From: Microbacterium oryzae
Lineage (GTDB): Bacteria > Actinomycetota > Actinomycetes > Actinomycetales > Microbacteriaceae
NCBI RefSeq assembly: GCF_009735645.1
Contig: NZ_CP032550.1
Span: forward strand, 1,798,001 to 1,862,000
Length of the DNA stretch: 64,000 nucleotides
Reading direction: 5' to 3'
In this document: positions 45,252-54,413 of the stretch, piece by piece
Layout of the letters: every line of letters starts with the position of its first letter
How positions within the stretch are numbered: the stretch's first letter is position 1
Notes under the pieces: generated by a model
What the model was told of the DNA's origin: nothing
Seen by the model: only the letters and a program-made list of their open reading frames with translations
Databases searched by the model: none
Translations under genes and position numbers: made by a program

Positions 45252-46598
45252 TCAGAACGGCGGCTTCTGATCGACGATGCGCTTGCGACGCTGCGGCAGC
45301 GGAACCTCTCGATACCTCCGGCCGGCCGGGCTGGTCCACTCGATCACTCCGGGCGACACCTGTCTCGGATGCCAGGCGGTCTGGTGCCGCAGCATGTGGT
45401 GCGGTCGACAGAGGGCCGCCAGATTCGAGGCTCTCGTCGGGCCGCCCCGGGCGTACTCGATCGTGTGGTCCTTCTCGCAGTGCTGCGCGGGCTGATCGCA
45501 CGACGGGAAGCGGCACACCTCGTCGCGCACGTCGATCATGCGACGGATGGCCGCGGTCGGCTCGTAGTGATCGACGGTCAGGAGCGCCGCGGTGTCGGGG
45601 TTCTGGAACACCCGCTCCCATCCCGGCGCCTGCTTCGCGAAGCGCCGGGCGATGCCGGGGTCGAGTGGACCGTAGCCGTGCAGGAAGGCCGGCTCGTCGT
45701 CGAGTCCGGCGAGCGTGGTGACCGGGATCGTGATGGCGATCATGCCCCGGATCTCGGCGAGGAGGTTCGGCGTCCCCTCCCGCTCCACGACGTGGACGGT
45801 GGGAGCGGCCGTGAGCAGCTCGTCGGCGAGGATGTCCGCTCGGATCTGGTCCCGGGTCCGCTCATCCAGCTGCGGAGGCACGCCATCCGCCTCGGCTCGC
45901 ACGCGCTCGGCGTGGTTCTGCCGGCGGATCTTCTTCTCGAACGCCTTCGCCTGCGCATCGGCCCGGTCCTTGATCGCGCGGATGACCTCGGCACTGTGCC
46001 GGATGACGAGCTCGCCGTTGCCGTCGGGCAGATCGCGCGCCCACACGCCGTGCTGTCGCCGCGCGACGTGCTGCCGGGCCTCGCGCGTCAGGACACCCAG
46101 TCGCTCCGCCAGCTGCTTCGCGAAGATCCGCAGCTGATGCTGCGTGGCATCCTCGGCGAACGCGATGGTCAGGGTCGTGTACTCCGGCAGCGCCTGCTCG
46201 TCGACGAACCCGGCGTACTCCTGGATGATCTCGGCGTGCTTGCGCGTGATCCGCCCCTCGGTGAGCGCCTCTCGCACCGCAGGCAGCCGTTTTATGAGCA
46301 CCTCGGCATCGGCCATCCGCCGCTCGATCGCCGCCGAGGGCTCGTGCAGCGCCGCGCCGATCTCGGCGGCGATCGCGCGATAGGGGAAGGCGTACTCCGA
46401 GCTCGACCCCGAGCGCCCCATCTGATCTCGCGCGATCCCCGCGGCGATGGCGAGCGCCTGAGCTTCCGCGCCCGCGATGGAGGCCATCACGCGCCGGTAG
46501 TGGAGGAGCGACTCGACGACGTTGCCGAGCACGCGCGTCTCCTCCGGAGTGGCCTCGTACGTGAGGCGTTCTTTGAATCGTGGCCTTCGTTGGCTCAT
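45252..46598 (-). CDS. DUF222 / HNH endonuclease domain protein
   Basis: 448 aa. The N-terminal two thirds is the DUF222 helical region. The HNH site is near the C-terminus: RFPSCDQPAQHCEKDHTIEYARGGPT and NLAALCRPHHMLRH, with the metal Cys/His and the central Asp-His pair present. These proteins are multicopy and actinobacteria-specific; some are thought to be spread by intein- or element-like processes, but no role is established. It lies between clpC and the accessory block. Confidence 0.9.
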   Translation of the reverse strand: MSQRRPRFKERLTYEATPEETRVLGNVVESLLHYRRVMASIAGAEAQALAIAAGIARDQMGRSGSSSEYAFPYRAIAAEIGAALHEPSAAIERRMADAEVLIKRLPAVREALTEGRITRKHAEIIQEYAGFVDEQALPEYTTLTIAFAEDATQHQLRIFAKQLAERLGVLTREARQHVARRQHGVWARDLPDGNGELVIRHSAEVIRAIKDRADAQAKAFEKKIRRQNHAERVRAEADGVPPQLDERTRDQIRADILADELLTAAPTVHVVEREGTPNLLAEIRGMIAITIPVTTLAGLDDEPAFLHGYGPLDPGIARRFAKQAPGWERVFQNPDTAALLTVDHYEPTAAIRRMIDVRDEVCRFPSCDQPAQHCEKDHTIEYARGGPTRASNLAALCRPHHMLRHQTAWHPRQVSPGVIEWTSPAGRRYREVPLPQRRKRIVDQKPPF

Positions 46599-46673
46599 GC
46601 CCTCATCATCCCGCGGACCACCGACATTCGAACGGGAGATCGAGGCGTCCTCGATCCCCAGAAGTAACGAAAT

Positions 46674-46724
46674 GATAACGAACGCATTGTGGGGCTTCGC
46701 GTCTTATCGATATTCGTTGTTATC
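46674..46724. promoter_or_regulatory. AT-rich control region with GATAAC/GTTATC dyad
   Basis: GATAAC (46674-46679) and GTTATC (46719-46724) are inverted and each is next to an AACGAA-like element. The region is strikingly AT-rich against its surroundings and lies 28-78 nt before the first DUF2975-like gene, so it is the likely promoter and the binding site for the Xre protein at 48615. GAAAGGAGG before 46752 is a strong ribosome site. Confidence 0.5.
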
Positions 46725-46751
46725 GTTCTTCGTGAAGAAAGGAGGGCTTCC

Positions 46752-47378
46752 ATGGCACCCTCTCCCGGCCATCCAGTCTCTCGCGGCGATGCGGTCGCTC
46801 TCGGCGTCATCGCCACGGGGGCGGTCTCCGTCGCTGTCGGCGCGGTCGTCGCCATCGTCGGCGGCGCGCTCTCCGTCTTCGCCGACGAACCGCAGGTGCG
46901 CCTGCCGCTGCAGCGGGCCGACATCCCGCAGCTCGACGGCGTCGCCGGCATCGTCGACGCCCGCGGTGCGGCAGCGGATGTCGTGCTCGCCGCTCCGCCC
47001 GCCGGCGCCCGCTGGCTGCTGCTCCTCGAGGGCGCCCTGCCCGCGCTCGCGACGATCGGAGTCTGCGTCGTCGCCTACGTGCTCGCGCTGGCGCTCATGC
47101 GCGGGCGTCCCTTCCGCCGTATGATCTCGACCGCTCTCGGCGCCATCGCGGGCCTCGTCCTCGTCGGCGGGATCGCGTCCCAAGCGTGCGGCGCGTTCGG
47201 TCGAGCCCTCGTCGTCGAGGATCTCGCCGCGCGCACTCCCGAGCTCATGGACATCCTCTGGCCCTTCCTGCTGGATCTGGATCTCGCGCCGATCGGATGG
47301 GGCTTCATCCTCGCGCTGGTCGCCGCCGCTTTCGCGATCGGCTCCCGCATCCAGCGCGACACGGAAGGGCTGGTGTGA
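46752..47378 (+). CDS. DUF2975-like four-TM membrane protein, copy 1 of 3
   Basis: 208 aa. TM helices lie near 15-41, 88-112, 124-145 and 180-198, with an external loop after TM1 (QVRLPLQRADIPQL). LMRGRPFRRM follows TM2 and the protein ends IQRDTEGLV. Copies 2 and 3 share the RG-x-x-F loop, the helix layout and the QRDT-x-GLV tail, so the three arose by tandem duplication and diverged. DUF2975 proteins are typically paired with a small Xre regulator, as here; function unknown. ATG 46752 has GGAGG 6-9 nt upstream. Confidence 0.75.
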   Translation: MAPSPGHPVSRGDAVALGVIATGAVSVAVGAVVAIVGGALSVFADEPQVRLPLQRADIPQLDGVAGIVDARGAAADVVLAAPPAGARWLLLLEGALPALATIGVCVVAYVLALALMRGRPFRRMISTALGAIAGLVLVGGIASQACGAFGRALVVEDLAARTPELMDILWPFLLDLDLAPIGWGFILALVAAAFAIGSRIQRDTEGLV

Positions 47379-47995
47379 TGACCCTCTCGACCACCCGCGA
47401 GCGCTCCGAACAGGGCGACGCCATCACCGTCATCCTCTGCGGCGCGGCCGCCGTCATCGTCGTGCTGATCGCGAACGTGCTGGACTTCCTCGACACCTTC
47501 CGTCCCGATGGCGTCGCTGCACGCGTTCCGCTCGAGAGCGGCTCGGGCGAGGGCGTGCTCGAGAACACGTCGGCACGCGTCTCGGGCTCGCTCTCCGAGC
47601 TCACGGTGGTCGTGACCGACCTCAACGCGGTCTCGACGTTCTGCCTGGGCGCGGCGATCGTCGTCGCCGCGCTCGCCCAACTCGTCGTGATCGCCGCCGT
47701 GATGCACCTCGCCTGGAGCTTCCTGCGCGGCCGCTTCTTCGTCCGCGCCACCGCGCGCGACTTCGGCATCATCAGCTGGGCGATGTTCCTCGGCGCACTC
47801 GGAGTGCTGCTGCTTCAGCACATGGGAACGAACGGTGTCCTCGCGGCGCTCGGGACGGATGGCCGGGAGCCGGTTCATCCCATCGCCTTCTGGTCGTTCG
47901 CTCCGTACTGGTTCGCGGCGACGGCGGTCGGCCTGCTGTCCGTCGCCTTCCGTCGGGGCGCCCAGCTGCAGCGCGACACGGAAGGACTGGTGTGA
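47378..47995 (+). CDS. DUF2975-like four-TM membrane protein, copy 2 of 3
   Basis: 205 aa with four TM helices, FLRGRFFVRATARDFG after TM2 and the tail LQRDTEGLV. TGATG couples it to copy 1. The external loop (ARVPLESGSGEGVLENTSA) is unlike those of copies 1 and 3, which suggests different partners or ligands. Confidence 0.75.
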   Translation: MTLSTTRERSEQGDAITVILCGAAAVIVVLIANVLDFLDTFRPDGVAARVPLESGSGEGVLENTSARVSGSLSELTVVVTDLNAVSTFCLGAAIVVAALAQLVVIAAVMHLAWSFLRGRFFVRATARDFGIISWAMFLGALGVLLLQHMGTNGVLAALGTDGREPVHPIAFWSFAPYWFAATAVGLLSVAFRRGAQLQRDTEGLV

Positions 47996-48618
47996 TGACG
48001 AGCAGCACCCGCACCGACCCCGCGCTGTTCCCGCAACGTGAACGCTGGGGCTTCCTCGGCATCGTCCTCCTCTGCGTGATCGCAGGATGCGCGATCGTGT
48101 TCGAGGGCGTCTCGCGCCTCACGGCGATCATCCCCAACACAGCGGTTCCCGTCGCGGTGCGGATCGTCGGCGAGGATGTCGCTCTGCCTGCCGGGCCGGA
48201 GGGCGCCGACGTCGTGGCCCATCTGGACCGCGCGATCATCCCGATGAGTGACCTCGCGCCACTGCCCTATGCCGCTTTCATCACGAGCGTCGTCGTGCAC
48301 GTGCTGTGCCTGCTCGTCGTTCTCGTGTGCGTCGGGCTGTTCGCGCTCAACCTGTCGCGAGGTACCGCCTTCAACCGTCACAACACGAAGCTGCTGACCA
48401 CGACCGGTGTCCTGGTCGGCGTCGGGTACGCGCTGCCACTGCTCCTCGATCGGTTCGCGACACTCCGAGCGCTCGACGCGTTGGGCGAGGGCAGGTTCCA
48501 GACTGCGGCGGAGGAGTTCGATGTCCTGCCACTCGTTGTGATCTTCGGGATCGGAGCGATCGCGAGCGCCTTCGCTCTCGGCGAGCGGCTGCAGCGCGAC
48601 ACGGACGGACTGGTGTGA
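47995..48618 (+). CDS. DUF2975-like four-TM membrane protein, copy 3 of 3
   Basis: 207 aa. LSRGTAFNRHNTKLLTTTG follows TM2 and resembles the DUF2975 consensus best of the three; the tail is LQRDTDGLV. The ATG at 47995 (TGATG overlap) is preferred to the GTG one codon earlier because it repeats the coupling seen before copy 2. It overlaps the regulator gene by GTGA. Confidence 0.75.
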   Translation: MTSSTRTDPALFPQRERWGFLGIVLLCVIAGCAIVFEGVSRLTAIIPNTAVPVAVRIVGEDVALPAGPEGADVVAHLDRAIIPMSDLAPLPYAAFITSVVVHVLCLLVVLVCVGLFALNLSRGTAFNRHNTKLLTTTGVLVGVGYALPLLLDRFATLRALDALGEGRFQTAAEEFDVLPLVVIFGIGAIASAFALGERLQRDTDGLV

Positions 48619-48848
48619 CGCCGGCGACCGAAGACGAGTGGACCGGTGTCCACTGCCGTCTCGACGAGCTGCTCGCCGAGCGCGGCATGACCCTCACCCG
48701 GCTCAGCGAGATCGTCGGCGTGAGCATCGTCAATCTGTCGGTGCTCAAGAACGATCGAGCCCGGGCCATCCGCTTCTCGACCCTGATCGCCGTATGCCAG
48801 GCGCTCGACTGCGAGATCGGCGATCTGCTGGTGCGCGCGGACCGGTGA
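48615..48848 (+). CDS. Small Xre-family (YozG-like) regulator
   Basis: 77 aa, almost only a helix-turn-helix: LDELLAERGMTLTRLSEIV, VSIVNLSVLKNDRARAIRFSTL and ICQALDCEIGDLLV-type ending (AVCQALDCEIGDLLVR). This is the HTH_26/YozG form found beside DUF2975 genes. It begins in GTGA with copy 3, so it is the last gene of the operon and probably controls it through the dyad at 46674-46724. Confidence 0.85.
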   Translation: MTPATEDEWTGVHCRLDELLAERGMTLTRLSEIVGVSIVNLSVLKNDRARAIRFSTLIAVCQALDCEIGDLLVRADR

Positions 48849-48850
48849 GA

Positions 48851-49027
48851 TCAGGAGTCGCCGGTGAGATCCGCGAGGATCTCCTCCACCTTGAAGTCGG
48901 TGGAGACCTCGCCGATCCGGTCGAACTCGCACAAGTCCATAGGGGCACGCTGCACCGAGCCCCTGCGCTTCCCAGCGCTCAACGCGCCTTGCGCCAGTGC
49001 GCACGATCTCGCCGTAGCGAACGTCAT
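48851..49027 (-). CDS. Small ORF coupled to the helicase gene; possible gene remnant
   Basis: 58 codons from an ATG that overlaps the helicase stop as ATGA. The second half (MDLCEFDRIGEVSTDFKVEE, then ILADLTGDS) has the GC-rich third positions and composition of a real protein; the first half (ARSCALAQGALSAGKRRGS) does not. It may be the fourth gene of the restriction operon or the surviving C-terminus of a gene cut when the island was inserted. No family recognised. Confidence 0.35.
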   Translation of the reverse strand: MTFATARSCALAQGALSAGKRRGSVQRAPMDLCEFDRIGEVSTDFKVEEILADLTGDS

Positions 49028-51810
49028 TCTCGTCCGCCTCTGGTCAACCAAGCGAGGTCGTCGAACGACGCCTCGGCCGCGTGGTCATGAGTGCAGGCGA
49101 ACCGATTCGCACGGATGTCATCGGCGACAGCCGCCACCTTGCTCCTGATCTCGGACATCAACGAGGAGTTGACGGGGTCATTGGTGCTCTTGCCCTGCTC
49201 GTCCAGGTTCAGAATCTGGATTCGGTCCGCTGATGCTCCGGTGAGCTCCTCATATCCGAGCGCATAGATGGAGAGCTGATCGCGTGTCACGTCTTCCTCC
49301 TGCGACCGTGCGGTCGACTTGAAGTCGACGATGGCCGTCTCGTCCGTTTCCAGCGACTTGATGAGATCGATCCGGCCAATCACGGATACACCTGGAGCGA
49401 TCGCCACCTCGATCTGCTTCTCCGAGTGGATGGTGCGGGTCAAGTCGTCGCCATGACGGTCGAAGTAGCGGTGAATCGCGTCGACAGCCGCACCGCGCAG
49501 CTGTTGCCGCAGGGCCGGGTAGGCGTACGGCGTATGAAGGTGCCGCTCGACCAGCTCTTCGGCCTCCGCGCGGGACGGCACATCGCCAGCCAGGGCTCGC
49601 TTGTGCATCTCGGCGAGCACGTCGTGCAGCCCCTTCCCGTAGCCGAGGGCCTCATCGATGGGCGGATTGAATCCGTACATGAAACGGAGCTTGAACTGGT
49701 ACGGGCAGTCGAAGAGGTACTTGAGCTCAGAGAACGAGATGGCGATGTTGGGCGTCTCGAGCTTCGGCGTCGGCGTCAGGCGCGCGGCGTCGGTGAGTCC
49801 TTCGTCGGTGGTCGACACCCAGGCTGACGACGTGCAGTGGAGATAGAACTGGGATGCCTTCCCCTGCCCTTTCTTCTCCCCGGGTGCGTAGCTCGCATAG
49901 AGGAACTTCTGCGCGCGGGTGACGGCGACATAGAAGAGCCGGGTTTCATCAGACAAGCCGCCCTTGTACCTCGCTCCGTTCTTGACAGCCTCCGGCGCGA
50001 TGAGATGCGGTATGGCTTGCGTTCCACCCACGCCCCGCATCGGGAAGCGTCCCTGCCGCAGGAACGGAAGGAATACCGCGGGCCACTGGAGCCCCTTCGC
50101 CCGGTGAACCGTCGAGATGACGACGGCGTCCGGGCGCACGTAGCCGGCATCCTCGTCGGATTCCTCATAAACCATCGGCGCCTGATACGTGAGGAACCCC
50201 ACGAAGGACTCGTACTTGCGCTTCGGCTCGGAAGAGAAGTGAATCGTCTCGAAGTCTGAGATGACCTGCGAGAACTTGCCGAGCAGGTACATGACGAGCT
50301 CCCTGCGACGGACGTCGCCAGGAATCGTCTCTTCATGCAGGTCGAGTGCTTCGAGCGCCTTCAGGTAGAGGCGCTGAATGTTGTACGTACCCCACCTGTC
50401 GCTCTTCTCGAAGTCCGCTCCCTCATCGAGCACGCGCAGCAAGTCGTCCCAGCGGGCAGGGTCGGAGACGAGATCTGCCCCTTCCCACAGGGCGCGCAAT
50501 TCGGCCTTGGAGGTCTCGCCCATCATGGAGCGGAAGAGCGCCGCGCATGCCTGGATCTCCGCAGCGTCGAAGAGGCGCGCGAGGCCCTTGATGATGAACG
50601 GGATGTTCCGGCGCTTCAGCTCAGCCACGAGCGGGTCCGCGTCCTTGACTGAGCGATAGAGCACGGCGCAGTCCGACCAGGAAAGGCCACGGGGCGCTGC
50701 CCCCGGCTTGTCCGTGAAGGGCACGCCCTGGAGGTCCTCGATCCGCTGGGCAATCCACTCGGCTTCCTCGCCCGCATCCGCGAACTGGAGCGCGAGCATG
50801 TCGCCGCGTTCCCACTCCTGATGCGACGCCTGCACCATCCTCTTCTGGAGTCGCTCGCTGGAGTCCAGCCGCTCAGCCACCGTGCGACCGAGCTCGACGA
50901 CGCCCTTCGTAGACCGGAAGTTCTCACCCAGCTCGATACGGCGAACGTCGAAGTGGCGGTCCGCGAACGAGATGATGTTGTTCACTTCCGACCCGCGCCA
51001 CTGATAGATCGTCTGGTCGTCGTCGCCGACCACGCAGAGGTTCGCTCCGAAGTGCACGAGGGCGGCGACCAGGCGCTCCTGAATCGGATTCACGTCCTGG
51101 TACTCGTCCACGATCACGTATCGGACTTCGTCGCGCACGTGATCGCGGAGTGCACGCTCCGAAGTGCCGAGATCGTCGCTTGTCTCGACCTTCGTCAAGA
51201 ACTCGACGGCCTCCACCATCATCGACGTGTAGTCGAAGTACCGTCGCTGCTTCAGAAGCGACCGGTAGGAAGCAAGGCTCGACGCGACCGACTCCCGAAC
51301 GAGCTCGTGGTCGACCTCGTCCTCCTGCAGGATGGCCAGCGCGGTCTTGTACGTGCGTGTGTCCAGGAAGCGCTTAAGCGGCGTTTCCACGCCCTGCACG
51401 AGCTTGGTGCAGGTCGTCAGTCCCGAATTCTTGCTCTCTCGATCGATAAGCAGCTGTTGAGTCACGTCAGTGAGGACGCCGTACTTGAAGGTGTCCGGCA
51501 CGTAGGTCTGAAGCAGATCGAGGCAGAACCCGTGCATAGTGCCGATATACATCTCGGCCAACCCGACGACTTCGCCGATCTCCTCGTGCACGACAGAATG
51601 CACGCGCTCTTTGAGTTCAGCTGCGGCCTTCTCGGTGAATGTGAACGCGATGACGTTGGCCGGTCGAACGCCTGGTTGCGCAAGGATCTTCGCGATGCGC
51701 TGCGCGAGCACCTGCGTCTTGCCCGATCCGGCACAGGCGATCAGCTGCAGCGTGCTTTCGACGTCATCGATCGCTGCCTGCTGTGATGGAGTGAACGTCA
51801 TCGTGCTCAT
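49024..51810 (-). CDS. UvrD/AddA-like helicase with C-terminal PD-(D/E)XK nuclease domain
   Basis: 928 aa. SF1A motifs: Walker A ACAGSGKT (25-32), AFTFTEKAAAELKERV, VIVDEYQDVNPIQ, GDDDQTIYQWRG, ENFRST, VISTVHRAKGLQWPAVFLP and LFYVAVTRA. The end carries a RecB-type nuclease fold: YGKGLHDVLAEMH, GRIDLIKSL, AIVDFKST and QLSIYALGYEEL, with the Asp and the DxK pair present. It should unwind and cut DNA ends. It is coupled by ATGA to the restriction subunit, so it is likely a third component of the type III system or a resection partner for cut phage DNA (inference). Confidence 0.88.
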   Translation of the reverse strand: MSTMTFTPSQQAAIDDVESTLQLIACAGSGKTQVLAQRIAKILAQPGVRPANVIAFTFTEKAAAELKERVHSVVHEEIGEVVGLAEMYIGTMHGFCLDLLQTYVPDTFKYGVLTDVTQQLLIDRESKNSGLTTCTKLVQGVETPLKRFLDTRTYKTALAILQEDEVDHELVRESVASSLASYRSLLKQRRYFDYTSMMVEAVEFLTKVETSDDLGTSERALRDHVRDEVRYVIVDEYQDVNPIQERLVAALVHFGANLCVVGDDDQTIYQWRGSEVNNIISFADRHFDVRRIELGENFRSTKGVVELGRTVAERLDSSERLQKRMVQASHQEWERGDMLALQFADAGEEAEWIAQRIEDLQGVPFTDKPGAAPRGLSWSDCAVLYRSVKDADPLVAELKRRNIPFIIKGLARLFDAAEIQACAALFRSMMGETSKAELRALWEGADLVSDPARWDDLLRVLDEGADFEKSDRWGTYNIQRLYLKALEALDLHEETIPGDVRRRELVMYLLGKFSQVISDFETIHFSSEPKRKYESFVGFLTYQAPMVYEESDEDAGYVRPDAVVISTVHRAKGLQWPAVFLPFLRQGRFPMRGVGGTQAIPHLIAPEAVKNGARYKGGLSDETRLFYVAVTRAQKFLYASYAPGEKKGQGKASQFYLHCTSSAWVSTTDEGLTDAARLTPTPKLETPNIAISFSELKYLFDCPYQFKLRFMYGFNPPIDEALGYGKGLHDVLAEMHKRALAGDVPSRAEAEELVERHLHTPYAYPALRQQLRGAAVDAIHRYFDRHGDDLTRTIHSEKQIEVAIAPGVSVIGRIDLIKSLETDETAIVDFKSTARSQEEDVTRDQLSIYALGYEELTGASADRIQILNLDEQGKSTNDPVNSSLMSEIRSKVAAVADDIRANRFACTHDHAAEASFDDLAWLTRGGRE

Positions 51811-54413
51811 GCGTACTTTCCTCCCGCTGAGCCGAACAGCTTGCCGGCATCACCGTCCGCGTGAAGCACCTCGTCCCGCACGGCGGGGTCGAGCATGTCG
51901 AGTACTCGGAGTTCCCCCGATGATCCGCTCGTGCCGAGCGAATCGATGCGGTGGAAAGCGTCGCCGTGCCGCTCAGCGAACTTGGCTAGCCCCTGCAGCT
52001 TGATGAGCGAGTCCTCGAGGTGCGTGCCGTGAGGATCGACGATGGACGGCCGGATCACGCCGTTCACCAGGGTGAAGATCAGGAAGTCGGGATGCAGCGT
52101 GCGCCAGTTGCCCTGAAGATCGCGGTACGCGATGCCCATGGCGTCGGGGCGCGTGACGGACGGGTTGCGGTACCAGCCCACGCAGTCCGTTCGAGACGCC
52201 TCCGTGCGCGCGACCTCCCGCTCCCACCCGTTGAGCGTCGTGAGCGGGAAGCGACCTTCCTCGTCCGCCATGAGGTGCTTGTCGAGCGTCTCCGCTGCCT
52301 GCGCCTGCCCCTCCACCATCTCGGCGAAGTCCTCCATTCGCGTCCTGGGCCGGATCAGCTGGCTCACCTGGGGCTCCACGGCCTGCGCTCGGATCTCATC
52401 GTACGTCTCCCGGCGTTCGTCCGCGAGTCCCCGGATGGCAACACGATGATCGTCAAACCATTCGGCGACGATCTCCTTCGCTGCCTCGTCGATCTTGTCG
52501 CGCACGTTCGGAACGGTAGCGAGTGCGGCAGCCTTCACATACGCGGCCCGCAGAGCCTCGTCGCTGTCGTCTTCCTCGGGGTCGGCGAGAAAGTCGATGT
52601 ACGACTGTGCGATGTCAGCCCCGAACGCTCTCTTCGCAGCTTCGAACGCCACACGGATCGCGCGCTCGTCCGCCTGCTCAACGAAATCGGTGTAGGAGAG
52701 CTTCGTGGTGCCGAACCTGCCGGCGATCGTCATGCCGCGCACCGTGCGAACCTCGATCTCCGCGGTCCGGAGCTGCCCGTCGTACCGGGCGGCCAACGAC
52801 TCGAGCGTGTTGTGCATCGTTCGTTGCACGGACGCTACAGCGCGATCCTGCAACCCGTCGGCTGCGAGCGCCTGCGCAAGACTCACCAGCTGCTTGACTG
52901 GCCGCGCTCCGCGACGCGGAAGCGCAATGGTCGGCAGCTGATCCCAGCATTCCCAGACGCTCTCAGGGATGCCCGGATTGGCAATCAGCTCACGACCGTC
53001 GACGAGCACCTTCTGGCCGGTAGACGGCATCGCGTCCGTGAGGCCGGTGAGGTACTTCGCGACGTTGCCGGCGGTCGTGCGGTCGAAGTGCGGCAGGATG
53101 CAGTCCACCGCGTTGAGCCGGTCGTCGCCCGGAATCCTCCGTGCGAGCGGCGTGCGGACCATGCGGCCGAGAAGCTGCGTGATGTGCGTGTGGTCCTTCG
53201 CCGGTCGGAAGGAGACAAGTACCTCTGCACGCGGACAGTCCCAGCCGGTCGAGATGCCGTCCTTCGCGATCAGGACCCGGACGTCGGTCTCATCCTGAAC
53301 GCGCTGCGGCTCGATCCACTCGACCTCCCATGAACCGAAGGTGTGGATCTTGTGCTCGCCGAGGACATGGCGGACGTTCGCCGACGTCACGTCGGGAAGC
53401 TCCGTCTGAATGGTGTCGAGCCAGAGTCCGACGTCGTCGGGGTCCTCCGTGTTGGGAATCTGCAGCACCATCAGCGGTACGACCTTCTCGGCGGATGTCT
53501 CGCCGGGCAGGTTTCTCTGCTCGACCAGATACTTGTTCCAGCGCCGGGCGGACTCCTTCAGCTTGCGCGCCGCCCGCGTCGTCAGAGCGGTTTCGAGGTT
53601 CCCAGACTCGGCGGGAATGTCGAGCGCGATGGTGTCTTTGATGAGGCCGGACTGCTGAACGCGCACCGGATCGACCGCCACCGCAGGCAGCGTGGTGCGG
53701 CCGTCTCCGACCGCGGCTTCCTTCATGGCGTCGGTGAAGCGATCGATTGTGGCGGAAATGCCCCAGACGACGGGCATCGCGCTTCCCGTCATCTCTCCGT
53801 TGATGAGTCGCCGGACGATCGTCGACTTGTCTCGCGACGTGCGCGCTGTGAACCCGCGGTGCGCTTCGTCCAACACCAGGTAGACGGTGAGCCCTTCGTC
53901 GTCGATCGTGTTACCCAGGGTCTCCCAGATGTTCCACGCGAGGTCGTCGGGAGCGGGCACGAGCACATCGTCCGCCGCCTCCGCTTCCACGGCACGGTCA
54001 GCTCCGCGCGTCAGCAGGGACGTCTTCGAGAGTCGTTGCGTGTTGAGGAAGTACACGTGCTGGCTCTCGAGCGCGGGCAACGAGAACGGCGGCTTGATGG
54101 TGACCAGCCGGTCGTACGTGAGCTTCTCGGATGCCTGCACCAGGCGTCGCTTGGTCTGTTCGTTGAGGTTCGGATCATCGGAGAACCAGAGCACGACCGC
54201 GCCCGGATCCGGCTCGAACTCGAGCTCGGAGTCACCGTAGAAGAGCGCCTCGATGGCAGCGGCAGCCATGACGGTCTTACCGGCGCCCGTTGTCGCGGTG
54301 AGGGCAAACGACGTCTCCATCGCATCTCGGTGATAGAGCGTCCGCGCGCGTCGCAAATTGTCGAGTGTCTGCGTCACCGCGTCGCGCTGGTAGTCCTTCA
54401 GCGTGAATCTCAC
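51807..54413 (-). CDS. res: Type III restriction enzyme, Res (helicase-nuclease) subunit
   Basis: 868 aa. SF2 motifs: YQRDAVTQTL, Walker A TATTGAGKT, VLDEAHRG (DEAH box), GISATIDRF, AKDGISTGWDCPRAEVLVSF and QLLGRMVRTP. Near the C-terminus, TLHPDFLIFTLVNGVIRPSIV followed by DPHG and LIKLQGL is the likely PD-(D/E)XK-type nuclease core, though its key acidic residue reads DPHG rather than the usual E/D-x-K. With Mod it cuts DNA carrying two unmethylated sites. The GTG at 54413 overlaps the mod stop (GTGA). GC content is lower than in the flanking chromosome. Confidence 0.87.
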   Translation of the reverse strand: MRFTLKDYQRDAVTQTLDNLRRARTLYHRDAMETSFALTATTGAGKTVMAAAAIEALFYGDSELEFEPDPGAVVLWFSDDPNLNEQTKRRLVQASEKLTYDRLVTIKPPFSLPALESQHVYFLNTQRLSKTSLLTRGADRAVEAEAADDVLVPAPDDLAWNIWETLGNTIDDEGLTVYLVLDEAHRGFTARTSRDKSTIVRRLINGEMTGSAMPVVWGISATIDRFTDAMKEAAVGDGRTTLPAVAVDPVRVQQSGLIKDTIALDIPAESGNLETALTTRAARKLKESARRWNKYLVEQRNLPGETSAEKVVPLMVLQIPNTEDPDDVGLWLDTIQTELPDVTSANVRHVLGEHKIHTFGSWEVEWIEPQRVQDETDVRVLIAKDGISTGWDCPRAEVLVSFRPAKDHTHITQLLGRMVRTPLARRIPGDDRLNAVDCILPHFDRTTAGNVAKYLTGLTDAMPSTGQKVLVDGRELIANPGIPESVWECWDQLPTIALPRRGARPVKQLVSLAQALAADGLQDRAVASVQRTMHNTLESLAARYDGQLRTAEIEVRTVRGMTIAGRFGTTKLSYTDFVEQADERAIRVAFEAAKRAFGADIAQSYIDFLADPEEDDSDEALRAAYVKAAALATVPNVRDKIDEAAKEIVAEWFDDHRVAIRGLADERRETYDEIRAQAVEPQVSQLIRPRTRMEDFAEMVEGQAQAAETLDKHLMADEEGRFPLTTLNGWEREVARTEASRTDCVGWYRNPSVTRPDAMGIAYRDLQGNWRTLHPDFLIFTLVNGVIRPSIVDPHGTHLEDSLIKLQGLAKFAERHGDAFHRIDSLGTSGSSGELRVLDMLDPAVRDEVLHADGDAGKLFGSAGGKYA

